Below, piece after piece: positions 61,126 to 64,000 of a stretch of DNA of 64,000 nucleotides. A program made the position numbers and the translations under genes. The stretch comes from Phenylobacterium conjunctum (lineage in GTDB: Bacteria > Pseudomonadota > Alphaproteobacteria > Caulobacterales > Caulobacteraceae): contig NZ_JBHTLQ010000004.1 of assembly GCF_042679085.1 (NCBI RefSeq), positions 84,122-148,121 on the forward strand, read 5' to 3'. The notes under the pieces are model-generated. The model did not search any database, was not told the origin of the DNA, and was given only the letters and a program-made list of their open reading frames with translations. The first letter of the stretch is position 1. Every line of letters starts with the position of its first letter.

Positions 61126-62202
61126 CTAGGCCGCCAGCCCCTGCAGCCGAGCGGCCCAGTCGCGCACCCGCTCCGGCCCGCCCAGCAGCTGGCGGTCGAG
61201 GCCGATGCGCTTGAACCAGAAGTGCAGGCCGAGCAGGTCGGTGATGCCCATGCCGCCGTGGACCTCGGTCGAGGTGCGGGCGACGAACCGGCCGGCCTCG
61301 CCCAGATACGCCTTGGCGTGGGCGCAGCAGAGCGAGGCGTCGTCCAGGCCCTCGTCGAAGGCGTAGGCGGCGTACCAGACCAGCGACCGGGCCGGCTCCA
61401 CCTCGGCGGCCATCTCGGCGCACATGTGCTTCACCGCCTGGAAGGAGCCGATCACCCGCCCGAACTGCTTGCGCTCCTGGGCGTAGGCTACGGCCTTCTC
61501 GATCATCACGTCGCAGGCGCCCAGCGCATCCGCCGCCAGCAGCGCCCAGGCCGCGTCGCGCAGGCGGGGCAGCAGGTCGCCGGACAGCGGCTCGGCGGCG
61601 ACGCCGTCAAAGCCCAGCTCGGCCAGGCGGCGGGTCTGATCGATGCTGACCATCAGCTCGCGGCTCAGGCCAGCGGCGTCGCCGCGCACCAGGTGCAGGC
61701 GTCCGCCAGTGTCCGCCACCACGATCAGGTCCGCCTCCAGGCCGCCTTCCACGAACAGGGTCTTGCCGGTGAGCTTGCCGGCCTCGGCCTTCACGCCCGC
61801 TCCGTCGCGGGTCCCGGCGATCGGCTCGGAGATGGCGACCGCGGCGCGGATATCGCCGGCCGCCAAGCCCGGCAGCCAGGTCCGCTGCTGGTCCTGGGAC
61901 CCGCCGCCGATCAGGGCCAGGGGGGCCAGGCAGGCGCCCAGGAACGGAACCGGCGCCACGGCCCGGCCCAGGGCCTCGGCCGCCAGGACCGCGTCCAGCA
62001 GCTTGAGGCCCAGGCCGCCGTGCTCTTCGGGGATCAGCAGACCCGGCAGGCCGAAGTCCTTCAGCGCGTTCCAGACATCGGCGCCCGCGTCGCCACGGTC
62101 GCCGGCATAGGCCCGCACCCGGTCGAGACTGCTGATCTCGCCGAGGGCGCGGACCAGGGTCTCTTGCATCAGCTTCTGGTCGGCGGTGATCGAGAAATCC
62201 AT
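61126..62202 (-). CDS. Acyl-CoA dehydrogenase family protein
   Basis: This 358-residue FAD-dependent acyl-CoA dehydrogenase-like protein is shorter than the classical ~380. It shows LPGLLIPEEHGGLGLKLLD near 49-67, AVAISEPIAGTRDGAG near 120, YAQERKQFGRVIGSFQAVKH near 240-259 and STEVHGGMGITDLLGLH near 307-323. It lies 10 bases downstream of a larger dehydrogenase in the same direction. Such adjacent pairs form alpha2-beta2 enzymes in steroid side-chain catabolism of actinobacteria; whether this pair does so is unknown. The ATG at 62200-62202 (MDFSITADQK) is the family-type start. Confidence 0.93.
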   Translation of the reverse strand: MDFSITADQKLMQETLVRALGEISSLDRVRAYAGDRGDAGADVWNALKDFGLPGLLIPEEHGGLGLKLLDAVLAAEALGRAVAPVPFLGACLAPLALIGGGSQDQQRTWLPGLAAGDIRAAVAISEPIAGTRDGAGVKAEAGKLTGKTLFVEGGLEADLIVVADTGGRLHLVRGDAAGLSRELMVSIDQTRRLAELGFDGVAAEPLSGDLLPRLRDAAWALLAADALGACDVMIEKAVAYAQERKQFGRVIGSFQAVKHMCAEMAAEVEPARSLVWYAAYAFDEGLDDASLCCAHAKAYLGEAGRFVARTSTEVHGGMGITDLLGLHFWFKRIGLDRQLLGGPERVRDWAARLQGLAA

Positions 62203-62212
62203 GTCGGCCCCC

Positions 62213-63406
62213 TTAAGCCTTGGCCAGCTTGGGTTCGCGCGGCATGCCCAGCCCGCGTTCGGAGATGATGTTCTTCTGGATCTGGGCGGTGCCGCCCCCA
62301 ATGATCAGGCCCAGGTCGAACATGTAGTTCCACTGCCACGAGCCCTTGGCCCGCAGGTGCGGGCCGTCCTCGTACAGCACCCCCAGCTCGCCCAGGGCGT
62401 CGATGGCCAGGGCCGCGATCTGGTGGTTGAGCTCGCAGCCCTGCAGCTTGACCACCAGCCCCGCCATCCCGGCCGGCTCGCCGCGCATGCTGGCGGTCAG
62501 GCCGCGCAGGCCGTTGAACTTCATGGCCAGGACCTTGGACTGCAGGGCCATGGCGCGGTCGCGGAAGACCGGATCAGCGATCAGCGGCCGGCCGTCCACC
62601 GTCTCGGTCTTCATCAACTCGATCAGGCTGTGCAGGCGGGCTTCGGTGGCGTTGGGATCGCCCAGCATGCCGCGCTCGTGCTTGAGGGTGGCGTTGGCCA
62701 CGAACCAGCCCTTGCCCCGGCCCAGCACGACCGACGACTTCGGGACCCGCACGTCGGTGAAGAACACCTCGTTGAACTCCGCCGAGCCGGTCATGGTCTT
62801 CAGCGGCCGCACCTCGATCCCCGGCGTCTTCATGGAGAACAGCAGATAGGAGATGCCGTCATGCTTGGGCGCGTCCGGCTCGGTGCGCACCAGGCAGAAG
62901 ATCATGTCCGCCTGGGCCGCCGTGGAGGTCCAGATCTTCTGACCGCTGATGACGAAGTCATCGCCATCCTCGACGGCCTTGGTCTGCAGGGACGCCAGGT
63001 CGGAGCCCGCGCCCGGCTCGGAATAGCCCTGGCACCAGACCACCTCGCCGCGCAGGGTCTTGCCGATCCAGGCCTGCTTCTGCTCTTCCGAGCCCACCTC
63101 CAGCAGGGTCGGCACCAGCATGGAGATGCCTTGGTTGGCCAGGCCGCGTGGCGCGCCGGCGCGGGTGAACTCCTCGGCGATGATCCGGGTCTTCAGGATG
63201 TCCGGCTGGGCGCCATAGCCGCCATATTCCTTCGGGATCGTCCGGGCGGCGTAGCCGTGCTCGATCAGCAGCCGCTGCCAGGCGAGCGCCGCCTCGCGGG
63301 GCCGATCCGCCGCGGCGCCGGGGGCGTAGTGGTCCCGGTGAGCCTCCAGGAAGCCGCGCACCTCGTCGCGGAACGCCTCCATCTCGGGCGTGAGCCTCAG
63401 GTCCAT
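62213..63406 (-). CDS. Acyl-CoA dehydrogenase
   Basis: This 397-residue acyl-CoA dehydrogenase shows WCQGYSEPGAGSDLASLQTK near 122-141, VISGQKIWTSTAAQADMIFC near 152-171, the R-G-x-G-W-F-V-A-N-A-T-L segment near 230, and a C-terminal LIIGGGTAQIQKNIISERGL near 364-383. It is the first gene of a two-gene operon with the smaller dehydrogenase. Electrons would pass to electron-transfer flavoprotein; the substrate is unspecified. The ATG at 63406 is preceded by a purine-rich stretch. Upstream lies a 464-base gap. Confidence 0.94.
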   Translation of the reverse strand: MDLRLTPEMEAFRDEVRGFLEAHRDHYAPGAAADRPREAALAWQRLLIEHGYAARTIPKEYGGYGAQPDILKTRIIAEEFTRAGAPRGLANQGISMLVPTLLEVGSEEQKQAWIGKTLRGEVVWCQGYSEPGAGSDLASLQTKAVEDGDDFVISGQKIWTSTAAQADMIFCLVRTEPDAPKHDGISYLLFSMKTPGIEVRPLKTMTGSAEFNEVFFTDVRVPKSSVVLGRGKGWFVANATLKHERGMLGDPNATEARLHSLIELMKTETVDGRPLIADPVFRDRAMALQSKVLAMKFNGLRGLTASMRGEPAGMAGLVVKLQGCELNHQIAALAIDALGELGVLYEDGPHLRAKGSWQWNYMFDLGLIIGGGTAQIQKNIISERGLGMPREPKLAKA

Positions 63407-63870
63407 GGCGATCTCTCCCGTCTTGCCGTCTGGCGCACAAGGAGGCGCAGGGCGGGGCTCAGCGCAAGTCTGACCTCACGGAAGGCGAGAGCCTTTTCGG
63501 CGCCCCATTCCGACGTCGCTGGGGCAGCGACCATCGGTCGCTCCTCGCCCCCCGCGCGAACTGGCCGGAGGCGTGTTAGGAACAAGCTACAGAATGAAGC
63601 TTCCCGGTCCCCCCAAGGCTTGACCTCCGACCGGGTCGAACGCGCGGCGCGCCCCCCAATGCGCCGCGCGTTTTCGTGCGTCCTCGGCAACCATGTCGAC
63701 GCCCGGAAACATCAGGATTCCAAAGGATTTGGGACGCCCGGCCGCACGGCTCGGTAACCATTTCTTCAAGGCCCACGCGCAACCTCCACCCCAGCATGCC
63801 ATCGCTCCGCCGCCGTCGCTTCACGCGCGTTGCAGGCGGGCGACGAAACGAGTGAGGACGACGAGCGCCG
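63407..63870. other. Intergenic region before the right-edge gene
   Basis: These 464 bases hold the acyl-CoA dehydrogenase promoter side on the left, two consecutive hairpins ending in a terminator at 63586-63674, and about 195 bases of leader before the last gene. Three short antisense or overlapping frames in it are not convincing genes. No ribosomal or transfer RNA is present. Confidence 0.6.
63586..63674 (+). ncRNA. Candidate small RNA or leader attenuator ending in an intrinsic terminator
   Basis: A -10-like GCTACAGA at 63586-63593 is followed by a hairpin (CCCGGT 63603-63608 with ACCGGG 63630-63635). A perfect 12-base-pair stem follows (AACGCGCGGCGC 63639-63650 with GCGCCGCGCGTT 63661-63672), then T residues. 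No plus-strand gene lies before it in the window, so the terminator either ends a short RNA or forms part of an attenuated leader for the gene at 63871. No matching -35 element is evident. Confidence 0.4.
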
Positions 63871-64000
63871 ATGGGAGAGCCGGGGATCGCAGCCAAGCGT
63901 GAGGGAGCCCTGTCGTGGGCGCCCGCCGCCGTGCTCGGCCTGGTCGCCCTGGGCATGGCCGCCTCGGCCCAGGCTGGCGCCGGCGACGCGGCCATCGCCG
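63871..64000 (+). CDS. N-terminus of an exported protein, cut by window edge
   Basis: An ATG at 63871 opens a frame that stays open to the right edge (43 codons). The peptide starts MGEPGIAAKREGALSW, followed by a hydrophobic stretch and a likely cleavage site after ASAQA, then GAGDAAIA. It is a signal peptide of a periplasmic, membrane-anchored or secreted protein. The family cannot be told from this length. The preceding sequence GAGTGAGGACGACGAG provides a modest ribosome site. Confidence 0.6.
   Translation, partial: MGEPGIAAKREGALSWAPAAVLGLVALGMAASAQAGAGDAAIA

Overview
The window is GC-rich DNA (stop codons are rare on both strands, so long antisense open frames are common) from an alphaproteobacterium. 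It is most likely a member of the Caulobacterales, close to Caulobacter or Phenylobacterium. The signs are large TonB-dependent receptors with a conserved IEELVVTA-type TonB box, many hybrid or receiver-only signalling proteins, Lrp-controlled amino-acid catabolism, a Fur box of the alphaproteobacterial type, and paired acyl-CoA dehydrogenases. It reads as a chromosomal segment. I see no transposase, integrase, rRNA or CRISPR array, and only one tRNA. The genus is an inference; nothing in the window fixes it.

Layout. 1-11.2 kb holds housekeeping and signalling genes: a partial pdxH, a COG2509-like FAD dehydrogenase, a hybrid histidine kinase, a secreted alpha/beta hydrolase, a J-domain protein, a CPBP protease, aroC, a receiver protein, a small lipoprotein, and the 7-deazaguanine genes queC-queE. 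11.2-20.6 kb holds three consecutive TonB-dependent receptor genes. The first two are close paralogues with near-identical plug-coding tracts. Each receptor gene has its own upstream block with a shared motif and its own near-identical terminator. 20.7-25.3 kb holds a pseudokinase-receiver protein, a methyltransferase and an oxidoreductase, several very small genes, a SOUL heme-binding protein and tRNA-Met. 25.3-31.9 kb holds a glycosyltransferase overlapping an asparagine-synthase-type amidotransferase, an FAD oxidoreductase, a pentapeptide-repeat protein and a serine hydrolase. 31.9-48 kb is amino-acid and acyl-CoA metabolism: indolepyruvate oxidoreductase beside a divergent Lrp regulator, pirin, uvrC-pgsA, an M20 peptidase, an acyl-CoA dehydrogenase with an acyl-CoA ligase, alanine dehydrogenase beside a divergent Lrp regulator, an AraC regulator and mmsA. 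48-53.2 kb holds a Fur-box-preceded gene of unknown function and a compact operon of glutathione-dependent formaldehyde detoxification genes with a TauD-type dioxygenase and a carboxylesterase. 53.2-60.4 kb holds an autotransporter with acidic Ca-binding-like inserts, a divergent EF-hand protein, and a Spy/CpxP-like protein, response regulator and sensor kinase in one operon. 60.5-64 kb holds a small GNAT protein, an acyl-CoA dehydrogenase pair, a possible small RNA or attenuator, and the start of a secreted protein.

The most system-like groupings are the three receptor modules, the calcium-themed surface cluster at 53-60 kb, the formaldehyde operon with its dioxygenase, and the glycosyltransferase-amidotransferase pair. 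Dispersed composite inverted repeats occur at two convergent gene ends, and a half-unit of apparently the same family lies in frame inside the asparagine synthase gene.
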